From positions 1 to 64,000 of the forward strand of contig NZ_VUKD01000005.1 of the NCBI RefSeq assembly GCF_009193155.1: a stretch of 64,000 nucleotides of DNA, in the 5' to 3' direction. Source of the stretch: Georgenia subflava. Its GTDB lineage: Bacteria; Actinomycetota; Actinomycetes; Actinomycetales; Actinomycetaceae. The notes below the pieces were generated by a model that made no database searches, was not told where the DNA came from, and saw only the letters and a program-made list of their open reading frames with translations. The first letter of the stretch is position 1; each line of letters starts with the position of its first letter. This document shows, in pieces, positions 8,473 through 20,422 of this stretch. A program made the translations under genes and the position numbers.

Positions 8473-9977
8473 CGGGCAGCCACCTCCAGCTCGGGGGCGC
8501 GGTCGAGGATGGGGCCGCCCCACTCGGCGGTGAGCAGGCGCTCGAGCACGCCGCCCACCCGGTACAGACGGACGTCCTCCCGCGCGGGCGCGAGGACCTG
8601 GAAGCCGACCGGCAGGCCGTCGTCGGACAAGCCGGACGGCAGCGACAGGCCCGGCACGCCGGCGAGGTTCGCCGGGATGGTGGCGACGTCGTTGAGGTAC
8701 ATCGCCATCGGGTCGTCCAGCTTCTCGCCGAACCGGAAGGCGGTGGTCGGCGCGGTGGGCGAGACCAGGACGTCCGCCTGGCTGAAGGCGGCGGCGAAGT
8801 CGCGCTGGATCAGGGTGCGCACCTTCTGGGCCGAGCCGTAGTAGGCGTCGAAGTACCCGGCCGAGAGGGCGTGGGTGCCCAGGATGATGCGGCGCTTGAC
8901 CTCGTCGCCGAAGCCGGCGCCGCGGGTGGCGGCCATCACGCGTTCGGCGGTGAGCGGACCGTCCTCGGGCTCGACCCGCAGGCCGAAGCGCATGCCGTCG
9001 AACTTGGCCAGGTTGGAGGACGCCTCCGCCGGCAGGATCAGGTAGTAGGCGGCCAGCGCGTAGTCGAAGCTCGGGCAGGAGACCTCGACGACCTCGGCGC
9101 CCGCGGAGCGCAGGAGGTCCACGGAGTGCTCGAAGGAGGCGCGGACGCCGTCCTGGTAGCCCTCCCCACCGAGCTCCTTGACGATACCGACCCGCAGCCC
9201 GGTGAGGTCGCCGGAGCGGGCGGCGTCGACGTAGCCGGTGGCCCGGCCCGCGAGGGAGGTGGAGTCGAGCGGGTCGTGGCCGCCGATGACCTCGTGCAGC
9301 AGGGCGGAGTCGAGCACGGTGCGCGAGACCGGGCCGGCCTGGTCCAGCGAGGAGGCCAGGGCGATCAGCCCATACCGGGAGACCCCGCCGTAGGTGGGCT
9401 TGACGCCGACCGTGCCGGTGACGGCGGCGGGCTGACGGATCGAGCCGCCGGTGTCGGTGCCGATGGCCAGCGGCGCCTCGAAGGCGGCGACGGCGGCCGC
9501 GGAGCCACCGCCCGAGCCGCCCGGGATGCGTCCGAGGTCCCAGGGGTTGCGGGTGGGGCCGTACGCCGAGTGCTCGGTGCTCGACCCCATGGCGAACTCG
9601 TCGAGGTTGGTCTTGCCGAGGATCGGCATGCCGGCGGCTCGCAGCCGCGTCACGAGGGTCGCGTCGTAGGGCGGGACCCAGCCCTGCAGGATCTTCGAGG
9701 CTGCGGTGGTGACCTGCCCCTTGGTCACGACGACGTCCTTGACGGCGATCGGCACGCCGGCGAGCTCGGCGAGCTCGTCCCCGGCCGCGCGGCGGGCGTC
9801 GACGTCGGCCGCGGCGGCGAGCGCCTCGTCCGTGTTGACGTGCAGGAAGGCGTGAACGTCGGTGTCGACGGCGGCCATCCGGTCCAGGTGCGCCTGGGTG
9901 ACCTCGACGCTGGAGACCTCCTTGGTCCGGAGCAGCTCGGCGAGCTCGGCAGCGGTGCGCCGTGTCAGGTCGCTCAT
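8469..9977 (-). CDS. gatA: Asp-tRNA(Asn)/Glu-tRNA(Gln) amidotransferase subunit A
   Basis: The glutaminase subunit of GatCAB, supplying ammonia for transamidation. It encodes 502 residues of the amidase-signature family. The catalytic Lys is in PIAVKDVV, the Gly/Ser signature loop is [12 protein letters not shown], and the nucleophile region is [12 protein letters not shown]. The start is set by the 4-nt ATGA overlap with gatC. A frame that continues upstream overlaps gatC and is ignored. Confidence 0.97.
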   Translation of the reverse strand: MSDLTRRTAAELAELLRTKEVSSVEVTQAHLDRMAAVDTDVHAFLHVNTDEALAAAADVDARRAAGDELAELAGVPIAVKDVVVTKGQVTTAASKILQGWVPPYDATLVTRLRAAGMPILGKTNLDEFAMGSSTEHSAYGPTRNPWDLGRIPGGSGGGSAAAVAAFEAPLAIGTDTGGSIRQPAAVTGTVGVKPTYGGVSRYGLIALASSLDQAGPVSRTVLDSALLHEVIGGHDPLDSTSLAGRATGYVDAARSGDLTGLRVGIVKELGGEGYQDGVRASFEHSVDLLRSAGAEVVEVSCPSFDYALAAYYLILPAEASSNLAKFDGMRFGLRVEPEDGPLTAERVMAATRGAGFGDEVKRRIILGTHALSAGYFDAYYGSAQKVRTLIQRDFAAAFSQADVLVSPTAPTTAFRFGEKLDDPMAMYLNDVATIPANLAGVPGLSLPSGLSDDGLPVGFQVLAPAREDVRLYRVGGVLERLLTAEWGGPILDRAPELEVAAR

Positions 9978-10273
9978 GCGTCCTCCCCGAGGATCTGCGG
10001 GACGACGAACATGCCGTCGCGGCCCGCGGGAGCGCCGGCCATGACGGCGTCGACGTCGAGGGTCTCGACCACCGCGTCCTCGCGCATGACGTTGGTCAGC
10101 GGGATGGGGTGGGAGGTGGCGGGCACGTCGGGGGTGGCGACCTCGCTGACCCGGGCCACCGCCGAGGCGATGACGTCGAGCTCGCCGGCCAGCCGGTCGA
10201 TCTCGTCGGGGGTCAGGGCGATCCGGGCCAGGGCCGCGACGCGCGCGACCTCGTCGGAAGAGATGGTGGACAT
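9974..10273 (-). CDS. gatC: Asp-tRNA(Asn)/Glu-tRNA(Gln) amidotransferase subunit C
   Basis: A small 99-residue subunit that stabilises GatA. It has the usual N-terminal pattern [19 protein letters not shown] and the C-terminal NVMREDAV and GMFVVPQIL stretches. It is the first gene of the operon, with the ATG ending at 10273. The 4-nt overlap with gatA suggests coupled translation. The promoter must lie in the roughly 200 bp up to the next gene. Confidence 0.95.
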   Translation of the reverse strand: MSTISSDEVARVAALARIALTPDEIDRLAGELDVIASAVARVSEVATPDVPATSHPIPLTNVMREDAVVETLDVDAVMAGAPAGRDGMFVVPQILGEDA

Positions 10274-10474
10274 GCACGCGAGTCTAAACGTCCGGACGCC
10301 CCGTCCGTCCGGTCCGGCGCCGCCGACGGACCGATGGGTCGGAACGACGTCGCCGATCGTCGCGACGCGGTCGTGCGCGGGCGCCGTGCCGGCCATCGCG
10401 TGGAGGGCGCGGCGCATGCGGCACGACCTCGCAGCGATCCGGACGGCGAACAGGTCGTCCTGGTGTGGCGGCGG

Positions 10475-10894
10475 TCAGTCCGAGGAGCGGCCGATGAGGT
10501 CCAGGAGCGCGAGGGCGTACGCGTCGGCCGCGTTCTCGGCGGCGTGCTCGGCGACTCCCGGCCCGCTCGTGCCGGGCGGCGTCGTCGTGACACGGAAGAG
10601 TCCGTCGTCGCGGTCCAGGCCGCGGAAGGTGCCGCCGAGGAGCTCGCGCAGCTGGTCCTCGCGGGGCAGCCACAAGGTCTCCTCCAGCGCCACGGAGTCG
10701 AGCGCCCACTCGGTGGTGCCGTTGAACCCGAGGATCGTGCCGGTCGGGTAGGTGTGCGCCTCGACCGTCATCTCGGAGAGGGTGAAGACGTCGCCGACCA
10801 GCCCGGGCTTGTCGATGGTGAAGCGGTCACCGGCCTCGGGATGCCAGCGCAGCCCGGCGGCCTGGAGCTCGACGGCCAGCTCGAGAGAGATCAT
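10475..10894 (-). CDS. Conserved actinobacterial protein of unknown function (139 aa)
   Basis: Encodes 139 residues beginning MISLELAVELQAAGLRW, with a central LSEMTVEAH and GFNGTTEWALDS block and a WLPREDQLRELLGG motif. I recall similar proteins in many actinobacteria, some labelled pilus-assembly CpaE, but nothing in the sequence supports that role: there is no P-loop, signal peptide or membrane helix. It is a soluble, acidic, single-domain protein. It stands alone between gatC and a divergent cardiolipin-synthase-like gene. No function is assigned. Confidence 0.75.
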   Translation of the reverse strand: MISLELAVELQAAGLRWHPEAGDRFTIDKPGLVGDVFTLSEMTVEAHTYPTGTILGFNGTTEWALDSVALEETLWLPREDQLRELLGGTFRGLDRDDGLFRVTTTPPGTSGPGVAEHAAENAADAYALALLDLIGRSSD

Positions 10895-10916
10895 CCGTCC
10901 AGTATCGACGCTCCGA

Positions 10917-10966
10917 GAGCACCGGGGCGACCCGCGCGCACCGGGGGCGACCTGGTCGCACCGGCC
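10917..10966. repeat. Short degenerate direct repeats
   Basis: The phrase GCACCGGGGCGACC and close variants occur two to three times in a row with a period of about 22 bp, just upstream of the divergent 139-residue gene. Confidence 0.55.
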
Positions 10967-11043
10967 CACCACGGGCGGCGGCGCTCGTGCGGGCACGCCG
11001 CCCGGAGTTCCCGCCAGTCTCACGTGTCCCTTAGGTTGGCGAC

Positions 11044-12336
11044 ATGCCGCTCCGCAGCCGACTGGGCCACGCGATCCTCGACCTTCAGCACATCAGCCGT
11101 CGCGACGTGTGGCGTGCGGTCCGGTGGTACGTCGGCGCGGTCGCGACCGTCCAGGCTGCTGCGATCACCACCGTCGTGACGGTGGACCGCATCCGCAAGC
11201 GTCGCGAACCCCCGACCGGTGAGTTCCCACGCACCGCGCCGGCGACAATTCCGGTCGCCGACTCGACGGTCACGACCTTCACGTACGGCGCCGACCTGTA
11301 CGAGGACATGCTCGCCTCGATCAGGAGCGCGGAGCGCACCATCTACTTCGAGACGTTCATCTGGAAGTCCGACGAGACCGGGCAGGCCTTCAAGGACGCG
11401 CTCCTCGCCGCGGCCCGTCGCGGCGTCGACGTGTACATCGCCTTCGACAGCTGGGGCAACTTCGTGGTGCCGCCGTCGTTCAAGCGCTTCCCGGAGCTGG
11501 CGAACCTGCACGTGCTGCGGTTCCCGTTCTTCCGCCCCGGCCTGCTGACGATGAACATCCGCAAGACCGGCCGGGACCACCGCAAGCTCCTGGTCGTGGA
11601 CGGGGCGATCGGCTACGTGGGCGGTTACAACATCGGGTCCCTGTACGCCACGCAGTGGCGCGACACCCACCTCCGGGTGGACGGCCCGTCGGTCTGGGAG
11701 CTGGAGAACGCGTTCGTCGACTTCTGGAACGACCACCGCAGGCGCCGGCGTCACCCGGAGATCCCCGACCAGGGCGCGAGATCCTGGGACGCGCGGATCC
11801 GCTCGGCGCAGAACGCCCCGGCCCGTCTGCTCTTCCCGGTCCGGGGCATCTACCTCGAGGCGATCGACCGGGCGCAGGACCACATCTACATCACGCAGGG
11901 GTACTTCATCCCGGACCGGGAGATCCTGAACGGTCTGATGTCCGCGGCGCGTCGCGGCGTCGACGTCAAGGTGCTCATCCCCGAGGTGTCCAACCACGTG
12001 ATCGCGGACTGGGCAGCGCGTAGCTACTACAGCCGGCTCCTCGAGGCCGGCGTGACCCTGTGGCTGTTCCAGGGGGCGATGGTCCACGCCAAGACGATGA
12101 CCGTCGACGGGCGGTGGACGACCGTGGGGACCACGAACATCGACCGGCTGTCCATGACGGGCAACTTCGAGATCAACCTCGAGCTCTACGACGACGACCT
12201 GGCCGCGCAGATGGAGTCGATCTTCGCGACCGACCTGACCAACTGCCGCGAGCTCACCCGGGAGGAGTGGCAGAGCCGCAGTGCGCTCGAGCGCGTCTTC
12301 GAGCGCATCCTGCGCCCGCTCGGTCCGCTGCTCTGA
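11044..12336 (+). CDS. Phospholipase D family protein, cardiolipin-synthase-like
   Basis: Encodes 430 residues. An N-terminal hydrophobic stretch (about 25-45) could anchor it in the membrane. Two HKD catalytic motifs are present: DHRKLLVVDG at about residue 178 and VHAKTMTVDG at about residue 346, each followed by the usual GG or GTTN segment. This layout fits bacterial cardiolipin synthases, which join two phosphatidylglycerols, but other PLD-family phosphatidyltransferases have the same architecture. The ATG at 11044 lacks a strong ribosome-binding site. It is a single-gene unit flanked by genes on the opposite strand. Confidence 0.85.
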   Translation: MPLRSRLGHAILDLQHISRRDVWRAVRWYVGAVATVQAAAITTVVTVDRIRKRREPPTGEFPRTAPATIPVADSTVTTFTYGADLYEDMLASIRSAERTIYFETFIWKSDETGQAFKDALLAAARRGVDVYIAFDSWGNFVVPPSFKRFPELANLHVLRFPFFRPGLLTMNIRKTGRDHRKLLVVDGAIGYVGGYNIGSLYATQWRDTHLRVDGPSVWELENAFVDFWNDHRRRRRHPEIPDQGARSWDARIRSAQNAPARLLFPVRGIYLEAIDRAQDHIYITQGYFIPDREILNGLMSAARRGVDVKVLIPEVSNHVIADWAARSYYSRLLEAGVTLWLFQGAMVHAKTMTVDGRWTTVGTTNIDRLSMTGNFEINLELYDDDLAAQMESIFATDLTNCRELTREEWQSRSALERVFERILRPLGPLL

Positions 12337-12412
12337 ACGCTGCCGGACGCAGACCTTTCGTTGCCTCGTCGGTGCGCTGACGCTCGGTGGGCGTCGTGAT
12401 ACTGCCCCTGGC

Positions 12413-12919
12413 TCAGAGCGCGAGCTCGTAGAACCACATCTGCGGGTGCCCCTCCCAGTAGCCGACGTAGTCGCGCGCCGGGTCCCGGCGGTAGCCGAGC
12501 CGCTCGTAGAGGCGGTGCGGCGTGCGTGGCCCGTCGGTGGTCACCACCGAGAGCACGAGGGCTGGGTAGCCGTGCTCCTGCGCCCACTCGGCCGCGGCGC
12601 GCAGCAGCACCTCCGCCACGCCCCGGCGCTGGGCCGTCGGATCGACGGCGAGCATGCGCACCTCGAGCTCCTCGTCCCGGGCCAGGTCCGCGTACGGGCC
12701 GCCGGCGGCCGCCAGCGTGAGCGAGCCGAGCACCTCGCCCCCGGCGCGCGCCACGAGCACGACGGTCTCGGCGGCCCGGCGCGCGACGTCGCGCAGGACG
12801 GCGGCGTACTCGTCGCTGAGGAGCTGGACGCCGGCATAGGCGGCGACGCCGATCTCCCCGATCCTGGAGAAGTCCTCGGGGCGGGCGGTCTCGACGGTGA
12901 TGCGGACGGTGTGCTGCAC
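12413..12919 (-). CDS. GNAT-family N-acetyltransferase
   Basis: A 168-residue GCN5-related acetyltransferase. The acetyl-CoA-binding motif A is VRMLAVDPTAQRRGVAEVLL and motif B is LYERLGYRRD. The GTG ending at 12919 is chosen because similarity to the fold begins just after it. Substrate unknown. It is convergent with the cardiolipin-synthase-like gene and lies downstream of ligA on the same strand. Confidence 0.85.
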   Translation of the reverse strand: MQHTVRITVETARPEDFSRIGEIGVAAYAGVQLLSDEYAAVLRDVARRAAETVVLVARAGGEVLGSLTLAAAGGPYADLARDEELEVRMLAVDPTAQRRGVAEVLLRAAAEWAQEHGYPALVLSVVTTDGPRTPHRLYERLGYRRDPARDYVGYWEGHPQMWFYELAL

Positions 12920-12996
12920 CGGCCCATTATGGCTGGACCGACGCAGCGCCTTCACGGGCCGGCGCAGCCACGGGGCCGTGAAACCGCCTCGGACCG

Positions 12997-15518
<2,522 letters not shown>

Positions 15519-16144
15519 TCCCGTGGGGCCGGCCGGCAGCGCCGTGACCGCGTTCGTGGTCGCGGTGGCGCTCGTGATCGTGGGCGTGGTCGTGGTCAGC
15601 ACCGCCTCGTCCGTCGCCGCGGCCCACGCCACCGCGGCGGCCGTCGTGGCCTCGGTGGTGCTCCTGGACCAGGCGCCCGAGCAGCGTGGCGAGGGTCTGC
15701 CGTTCGCCCGCGTCGAGCGGGGACAGATAGCGCTCGGCAGCCTCGACCCGGGCGTGCTCCACGGCGGCCCGGACCCGCAGGCCCTCGGGAGTCGGCTCCA
15801 CGACCACGGCTCGACGGTCGGTCGGGCTGGGTGAGCGTCGCACCAGGCCCTTGGACTCCAGGGCGTCGACAACCTCGGTGGCCGAGCGTGGCGCGATCCG
15901 CAGCACGTCGGCGACGTCGGCCAGCCGCGGCGCCTGCTCGCGGGCACACACGACCCGCAGCGCCCGCGACTGGTGCAGCGACAGGTCCCACGGCGCGATC
16001 GCCTCGGCCCAGAGCCGGCGCAGCGCACGCCCCGCATGGAGCAGCAGATCGGTCGGCTCGCGGTCGGCGGGCTGCGGCGTGTCGTGGGGCGGGGACGTGT
16101 CGTCGGGCACAACACCAGCGTACCTGTAGATGTAAAGCCTCATT

Positions 16145-16159
16145 GTGAGGTAACCTCAC
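16145..16159. promoter_or_regulatory. MarR-type operator between regulator and ABC exporter
   Basis: Palindrome GTGAGGT-A-ACCTCAC with perfect 7-bp arms around one central base, in the divergent intergenic region. MarR dimers commonly bind such sites. It would overlap both promoters, so one binding event could repress both genes. Confidence 0.7.
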
Positions 16160-16190
16160 CATCGTGAACCTCTGAACAAGAATTGAGGTG

Positions 16191-18077
16191 ATGTCCGTGA
16201 GTGACGTCATCATCGGGCCGCACGGCGGCCCCCGCGGCGGCGGTCCGGCTCGCAAGGACCCCAAGGACCTCGTCCAGCTCGAGTCCCACCCCGTCAGCCT
16301 GCGCCGCATCGGCGCCCTCTTCCGTCCCTACGGCGGACGTCTCGCCGTCGTCGTCGCCCTCATCGTGGCGGCATCGGCGATCGGCCTGGCGACGCCGTTC
16401 CTCACCCGCCGCCTCATCGACGAGGCGATCCCCCACCAGGACGTGCCGCTGCTGCTGTGGCTGGTCGGCGGCATGCTCGCCGTCACGGTGATCGGCTCGG
16501 TCCTCGGCGTCTTCCAGACCTGGCTGTCCACGACCGTCGGGCAGAGCGTCATGCACCGCCTGCGCACGCAGGTGTTCACCCACCTGCAGCGCCAGTCGCT
16601 CGACTTCTTCACCCGCACGCGCGGGGGCGAGGTCCAGTCGAGGCTCACCCACGACATCGGCGCGATGCAGTCCGTCGTCACGACGGCGGCGACCTCCATC
16701 GCCTCGAACGTCACCACCGCCGTCGGGACCGCCGTCGCGATGGCCGCGCTGAGCTGGCGGCTCTCCCTGCTGTCGCTCGTCGTCCTGCCCCCGGCCATCT
16801 GGCTGACCCGCAAGGTCGCGCTCATGCGCCGCGCGGTCACCGCCCGCCGCCAGCGGGCCCTGGCCGACCTGCACGGGCAGGTGGAGGAGTCGCTCTCGGT
16901 CAGCGGCGTGCTGCTCGGAAAGACGATGGGCGCCGGCCCGGCGCTGTCCCAGCGGTTCGACCGGGGCTCCGCGGACCTGCTCGACCTCGAGGTCCGCGCC
17001 GAGCTCGCCGGCCGGTGGCGGATGGCGACCATGAGCGTCGTCTTCGCCGCCATCCCCGCCCTCATCTACCTCGCCGCGGGTCTGCCCGCCACCTCGGGCG
17101 GGATGACGATCGGCACGCTCGTCGCCTTCACCGCGCTGCAGGCGGCGCTCTTCCGTCCGCTCATGGGCGTGCTCAACGTCGGCGTCCAGGTGACGAGCTC
17201 GCTGGCGCTGTTCAGCCGGGTCTTCGAGTACCTCGACCTCCCGGTCGAGATCGCCGACCCTGCGGACCCGGTGGACCTCGACCCGAGCACGGTCGCCGGC
17301 ACCGTCCGGCTCGACGGCGTCGGCCTCACCTACCCCGGAGGCGAGCGTCCGGCGCTGGCCGACGTCGACCTGGTCGTCCCCGCCGGCAGCAGCCTCGCCC
17401 TGGTCGGGGCGACCGGCTCGGGCAAGAGCACCCTCGCGTCCCTGGTGGCACGCCTGCACGACCCGACGACGGGCGCCGTGAGCATCGACGGCGTCGACCT
17501 GCGCGACCTCCGGCTGGAGACGGTGGCCGGCATCGTCGGGATCGTCTCCCAGGAGACCTACCTCGTCCACGCCACGGTGCGGGAGAACCTGCGCTACGCC
17601 AGGCCGGACGCCACGGACGCCGAGATCGAGCGGGCCGCGCGCACCGCGCAGGTCCACGACCTCATCGTCTCCCTCCCGCAGGGCTACGACACCGTCGTGG
17701 GGGCCCGGGGCCACCGCTTCTCGGGCGGGGAGAAGCAGCGGATCGCCATCGCCCGCACGCTCCTGCGCGACCCGCGCGTCCTCGTCCTGGACGAGGCGAC
17801 GTCCGCGCTGGACACCCGGACCGAGCGCAGCGTGCAGGCCGCGCTCGACGTCGTCAGCCGCGGCCGGACGACGATCACCATCGCGCACCGCCTCTCCACC
17901 GTGCGCGACGCGGACCTCATCGCCGTCCTCGACGGCGGCCGCGTCGTCGAGGTGGGCGACCACGCCACGCTCGCCGGGGCCGGCGGGAGGTACGCGGACC
18001 TGCTTGCCGCGGCGCTGCGCGAGCCGGCCGACGCCGACCGGTCCGGGCCCGGGAGGGCTGCTCAGCTGGTGGCGTGA
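16191..18077 (+). CDS. ABC transporter, fused permease and ATPase (exporter type)
   Basis: About 628 residues. Six transmembrane helices occupy roughly residues 55-330, followed by a nucleotide-binding domain with Walker A GATGSGKST, Q-loop SQETYLV, signature SGGEKQRIAIARTLL, Walker B VLVLDEATS and switch His in IAHRLST. This is the half-transporter exporter layout; it would work as a homodimer. The start is not certain: GTG 16188, ATG 16191 and GTG 16197 are in frame, and the GAGG at 16185-16188 is best spaced for 16197. It is divergent from a MarR repressor with a shared palindrome, suggesting inducible efflux. Substrate unknown. Confidence 0.92.
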   Translation: MSVSDVIIGPHGGPRGGGPARKDPKDLVQLESHPVSLRRIGALFRPYGGRLAVVVALIVAASAIGLATPFLTRRLIDEAIPHQDVPLLLWLVGGMLAVTVIGSVLGVFQTWLSTTVGQSVMHRLRTQVFTHLQRQSLDFFTRTRGGEVQSRLTHDIGAMQSVVTTAATSIASNVTTAVGTAVAMAALSWRLSLLSLVVLPPAIWLTRKVALMRRAVTARRQRALADLHGQVEESLSVSGVLLGKTMGAGPALSQRFDRGSADLLDLEVRAELAGRWRMATMSVVFAAIPALIYLAAGLPATSGGMTIGTLVAFTALQAALFRPLMGVLNVGVQVTSSLALFSRVFEYLDLPVEIADPADPVDLDPSTVAGTVRLDGVGLTYPGGERPALADVDLVVPAGSSLALVGATGSGKSTLASLVARLHDPTTGAVSIDGVDLRDLRLETVAGIVGIVSQETYLVHATVRENLRYARPDATDAEIERAARTAQVHDLIVSLPQGYDTVVGARGHRFSGGEKQRIAIARTLLRDPRVLVLDEATSALDTRTERSVQAALDVVSRGRTTITIAHRLSTVRDADLIAVLDGGRVVEVGDHATLAGAGGRYADLLAAALREPADADRSGPGRAAQLVA

Positions 18078-18112
18078 CGGGACCTGTGGGCGGCTGGTGG
18101 CAGGCTGGAGCC

Positions 18113-18868
18113 ATGTGCGGTCGATATGCCTCCTTCCGCCAGGCACAGGACCTGGCCGACATCTTCGACGTCTCCGTCGTGGCCGACGAGGCGGCCGACG
18201 TCCCGCCCTCCTGGAACGTGGCCCCGACCGACGGCGTGCGGGTGGTCCTCGAGCGGTCCGTGCCCGCTGCGGAGGACGCGCCGCAGCCGGAGGAGGTCGG
18301 CGCGGTGCGCCGGGAGCTCCACGTGGCGCGCTGGGGCCTCGTGCCGCACTGGGCGAAGGACCTCTCGGTCGGGGCGCGGATGATCAACGCGCGGGTGGAG
18401 TCGGTCGCGAAGAAGTCCGCGTTCGCGACGCCGCTGCGGACCAAGCGCTGCATCGTGCCGGCCGACGGCTACTACGAGTGGCAGAAGCCGGACCCCGCCG
18501 CCGGCGGTGGGACCAAGACGCCGTACTTCATCCGGACCGAGGACTCCTCCCCGCTCGCCTTCGCCGGCCTGTACGCCTGGTGGCGTGACCCGGCCCGACA
18601 CGACGAGGCCGACGCCGCCCCGTGGCTGCTCACCTGCACGATCCTGACCACCGCCGCCGCCGGACCGATGACCGAGCTCCACGACCGCGTGCCGGTGGTC
18701 CTGCGTCCCGACGCGGTCGACCACTGGCTCGACCGTTCTGTCACGAATGCGGACGAGGCCCTGGCGGCGCTGTCCGAGCCGGCACCGCGGCTGGCGTGGC
18801 ACGAGGTGTCCACCACGGTCAACTCCGTGCGCAACAACGGGCCGCAGCTGATCGAGCCGGCGAGCTGA
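18113..18868 (+). CDS. SOS-response-associated peptidase family protein (YedK/HMCES-like)
   Basis: Encodes 251 residues beginning MCGRY. After Met removal the N-terminal Cys is the residue that forms a thiazolidine crosslink to abasic sites in single-stranded DNA in the HMCES/YedK family. Other family blocks are WNVAPT, WGLVPHWA, MINARVE, CIVPADGYYEW and the late active-site His in MTELHDRVPVVL. No LexA-like box is visible just upstream. It follows the ABC exporter by 35 bp and may be co-transcribed. Its stop codon lies in a 17-bp tandem repeat. Confidence 0.92.
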   Translation: MCGRYASFRQAQDLADIFDVSVVADEAADVPPSWNVAPTDGVRVVLERSVPAAEDAPQPEEVGAVRRELHVARWGLVPHWAKDLSVGARMINARVESVAKKSAFATPLRTKRCIVPADGYYEWQKPDPAAGGGTKTPYFIRTEDSSPLAFAGLYAWWRDPARHDEADAAPWLLTCTILTTAAAGPMTELHDRVPVVLRPDAVDHWLDRSVTNADEALAALSEPAPRLAWHEVSTTVNSVRNNGPQLIEPAS

Positions 18869-18905
18869 TCGAGCCCGCGAGCTGATCGAGCCGGCGAGCT
18901 GATCG
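18847..18905. repeat. 17-bp tandem repeat spanning the yedK-like stop codon
   Basis: Three full copies and one partial copy of GCTGATCGAGCCGGCGA start at 18847, 18864, 18881 and 18898. The gene's last codons and TGA are within the first two units. Since 17 is not a multiple of three, each copy is read in a different frame. Confidence 0.9.
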
Positions 18906-18980
18906 GACCGTCCGCGCCGCCGGCGCTCGACGGCGGTAAACCCTCGACAGAGGCGCCCGCCGCACGGTGAGGTGGGAGGC

Positions 18981-19517
18981 ATGCGAACCCAGTACTACAC
19001 CGCGTCCAGCGTCGACGGATTCATCGCCGACCCCGACAACTCGCTCGACTGGCTCCTCACCCGCGACATCGACGAGAAGGGGCCGATGAGCTATCCCTCG
19101 TTCATCGCCGACGTCGGTGCGGTCGCGATGGGCGCGACGACCTACGAGTGGCTCCTCGAGCACGAGCTCTCGAAGGAGGGCGCGACGTGGCCCTACACCA
19201 TGCCGTCCTGGGTCTTCACGCACCGGGACCTGCCGGGCGGGCCCGGCGCGGACATCACCTTCACGAGCGACGACGTCCGCGACGTCCACCGGCGGATGTC
19301 CGAGGCCGCGGCCGGCAAGAACCTCTGGGTCGTGGGCGGCGGCGACCTCGCCGGCCAGTTCGCCGACTTGGGACTGCTCGACGAGCTGTTCGTGCAGTAC
19401 GCCCCGGTGACCCTCGGGGGCGGGGCACCGCTGCTGCCGCGACGGATCGAGCTGAGGCTGGAGGAGGTCGCGCGCAACCGTGACTTCACGTGCGCCCGGT
19501 ACACAGTGGTGCGCTGA
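18981..19517 (+). CDS. Dihydrofolate reductase / RibD C-terminal family protein
   Basis: A 178-residue reductase-fold protein. Family features are the N-terminal TASSVDGFIADPDNSLDWL, the GATTYEWLL segment and the cofactor-binding GGGDLAGQFADLGLLDEL stretch. Proteins of this group resemble the reductase half of RibD and DHFR, but most are uncharacterised. The ATG at 18981 is chosen with GTGAGG 8 bases upstream; a GTG at 18972 is possible. It is a single-gene unit ending at a very strong hairpin. Confidence 0.85.
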   Translation: MRTQYYTASSVDGFIADPDNSLDWLLTRDIDEKGPMSYPSFIADVGAVAMGATTYEWLLEHELSKEGATWPYTMPSWVFTHRDLPGGPGADITFTSDDVRDVHRRMSEAAAGKNLWVVGGGDLAGQFADLGLLDELFVQYAPVTLGGGAPLLPRRIELRLEEVARNRDFTCARYTVVR

Positions 19518-19535
19518 GCGAGCCGCACCACCGAG

Positions 19536-19575
19536 GCGCTGGGGCGCCACCGGATCCGGTGGCGCCCCAGCGCCC
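19536..19575. terminator. Perfect 40-bp palindrome between convergent genes
   Basis: Positions 19536-19555 and 19556-19575 are exact reverse complements with no spacer base. It lies between the RibD-like gene and the convergent ABC ATPase, so it is best read as a bidirectional terminator. Confidence 0.75.
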
Positions 19576-19618
19576 GACGGCGCGACGCCGCAGCGGCGTC
19601 GCCCTTGCGTGTCGCTGG

Positions 19619-20422
19619 CTACAGGACGGCCTGGAGGAAGTCCTTGGTGCGCTGCTGCTTGGGGTCGGAGAACATCACGTCGGGCGACGCCTCCTCGATG
19701 ATCCGGCCGCCGTCGAACATCAGCACCCGGTTGGAGACCTCGGCGGCGAACTGCATCTCGTGCGTGACGATCAGCATGGTGATGTCCGTGTTGCGGGCGA
19801 TGTCGCGCAGCACGGTCAGCACCTCCCCGACCAGCTCGGGGTCGAGCGCCGAGGTGACCTCGTCCAGCAGCAGGATTTCCGGGTCCATCGCGAGCGCCCG
19901 CGCGATGGCCACCCGCTGCTGCTGACCGCCGGAGAGCCGGGTGGGGTGGGCGTCGGCCTTGTCCCCGAGGCCGACCAGGTCGAGCAGCTCGCGAGCCCGG
20001 CGGTCGGCCTCCTCCTTGGACTTCCCGAGCACGTGCACTGGCGCCTCGGTGATGTTCTCCAGGACCGACATGTTCGGGAAGAGGTTGAACTGCTGGAAGA
20101 CCATCCCGATCATCGTGGTCATCTTCGCGACGTCCTTGGGCCTGCGCTCGACCCGCCTGCCGTCGCGCAGCTCGTGCGTGAGCGGCTTGCCGTCGACGTA
20201 GATGAAGCCGCCGGTGAGCTCCTCCAGCGTCATGACCAGACGCAGGATCGTCGTCTTCCCCGAGCCGGAGGGGCCGATGAGCGTGACGCGCTCACCCTTC
20301 CGCACGTCGAAGTTCAGGTCGTTGAGCACGACGTTCTCGCCGAACTTCTTGACGACGTTCTCGAAACGCAGGGCAGGCACGTCGGTGCCGCCCGGCACGG
20401 TCTCGTTCTCAGTATCGGGCAA
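19619..20422 (-). CDS. ehuA: Amino-acid-type ABC importer, ATP-binding protein (EhuA-like)
   Basis: Encodes 267 residues with Walker A GPSGSGKTT, signature LSGGQQQRVAIARAL, Walker B ILLLDEVTS and switch His in VTHEM. It powers the importer formed with the two permeases and lipoprotein encoded just upstream. The start overlaps the preceding permease gene by 14 nt. It is last in the order binding protein, permease, permease, ATPase, which is the ehuBCDA order known for ectoine/hydroxyectoine uptake. The ATPase alone would not separate ectoine from polar amino acid uptake. Confidence 0.85.
   Translation of the reverse strand: MPDTENETVPGGTDVPALRFENVVKKFGENVVLNDLNFDVRKGERVTLIGPSGSGKTTILRLVMTLEELTGGFIYVDGKPLTHELRDGRRVERRPKDVAKMTTMIGMVFQQFNLFPNMSVLENITEAPVHVLGKSKEEADRRARELLDLVGLGDKADAHPTRLSGGQQQRVAIARALAMDPEILLLDEVTSALDPELVGEVLTVLRDIARNTDITMLIVTHEMQFAAEVSNRVLMFDGGRIIEEASPDVMFSDPKQQRTKDFLQAVL

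Noticed and set aside
18600-19517. RibD-like gene as true folA or ribD
   Set aside because: A convincing folA is coupled to thyA at 42508, and there is no deaminase domain or riboflavin gene near this one.
19536-19575. 40-bp palindrome as a replication origin or phage attachment site
   Set aside because: No iterons, integrase or initiator gene is near, and the position between convergent genes fits a terminator.
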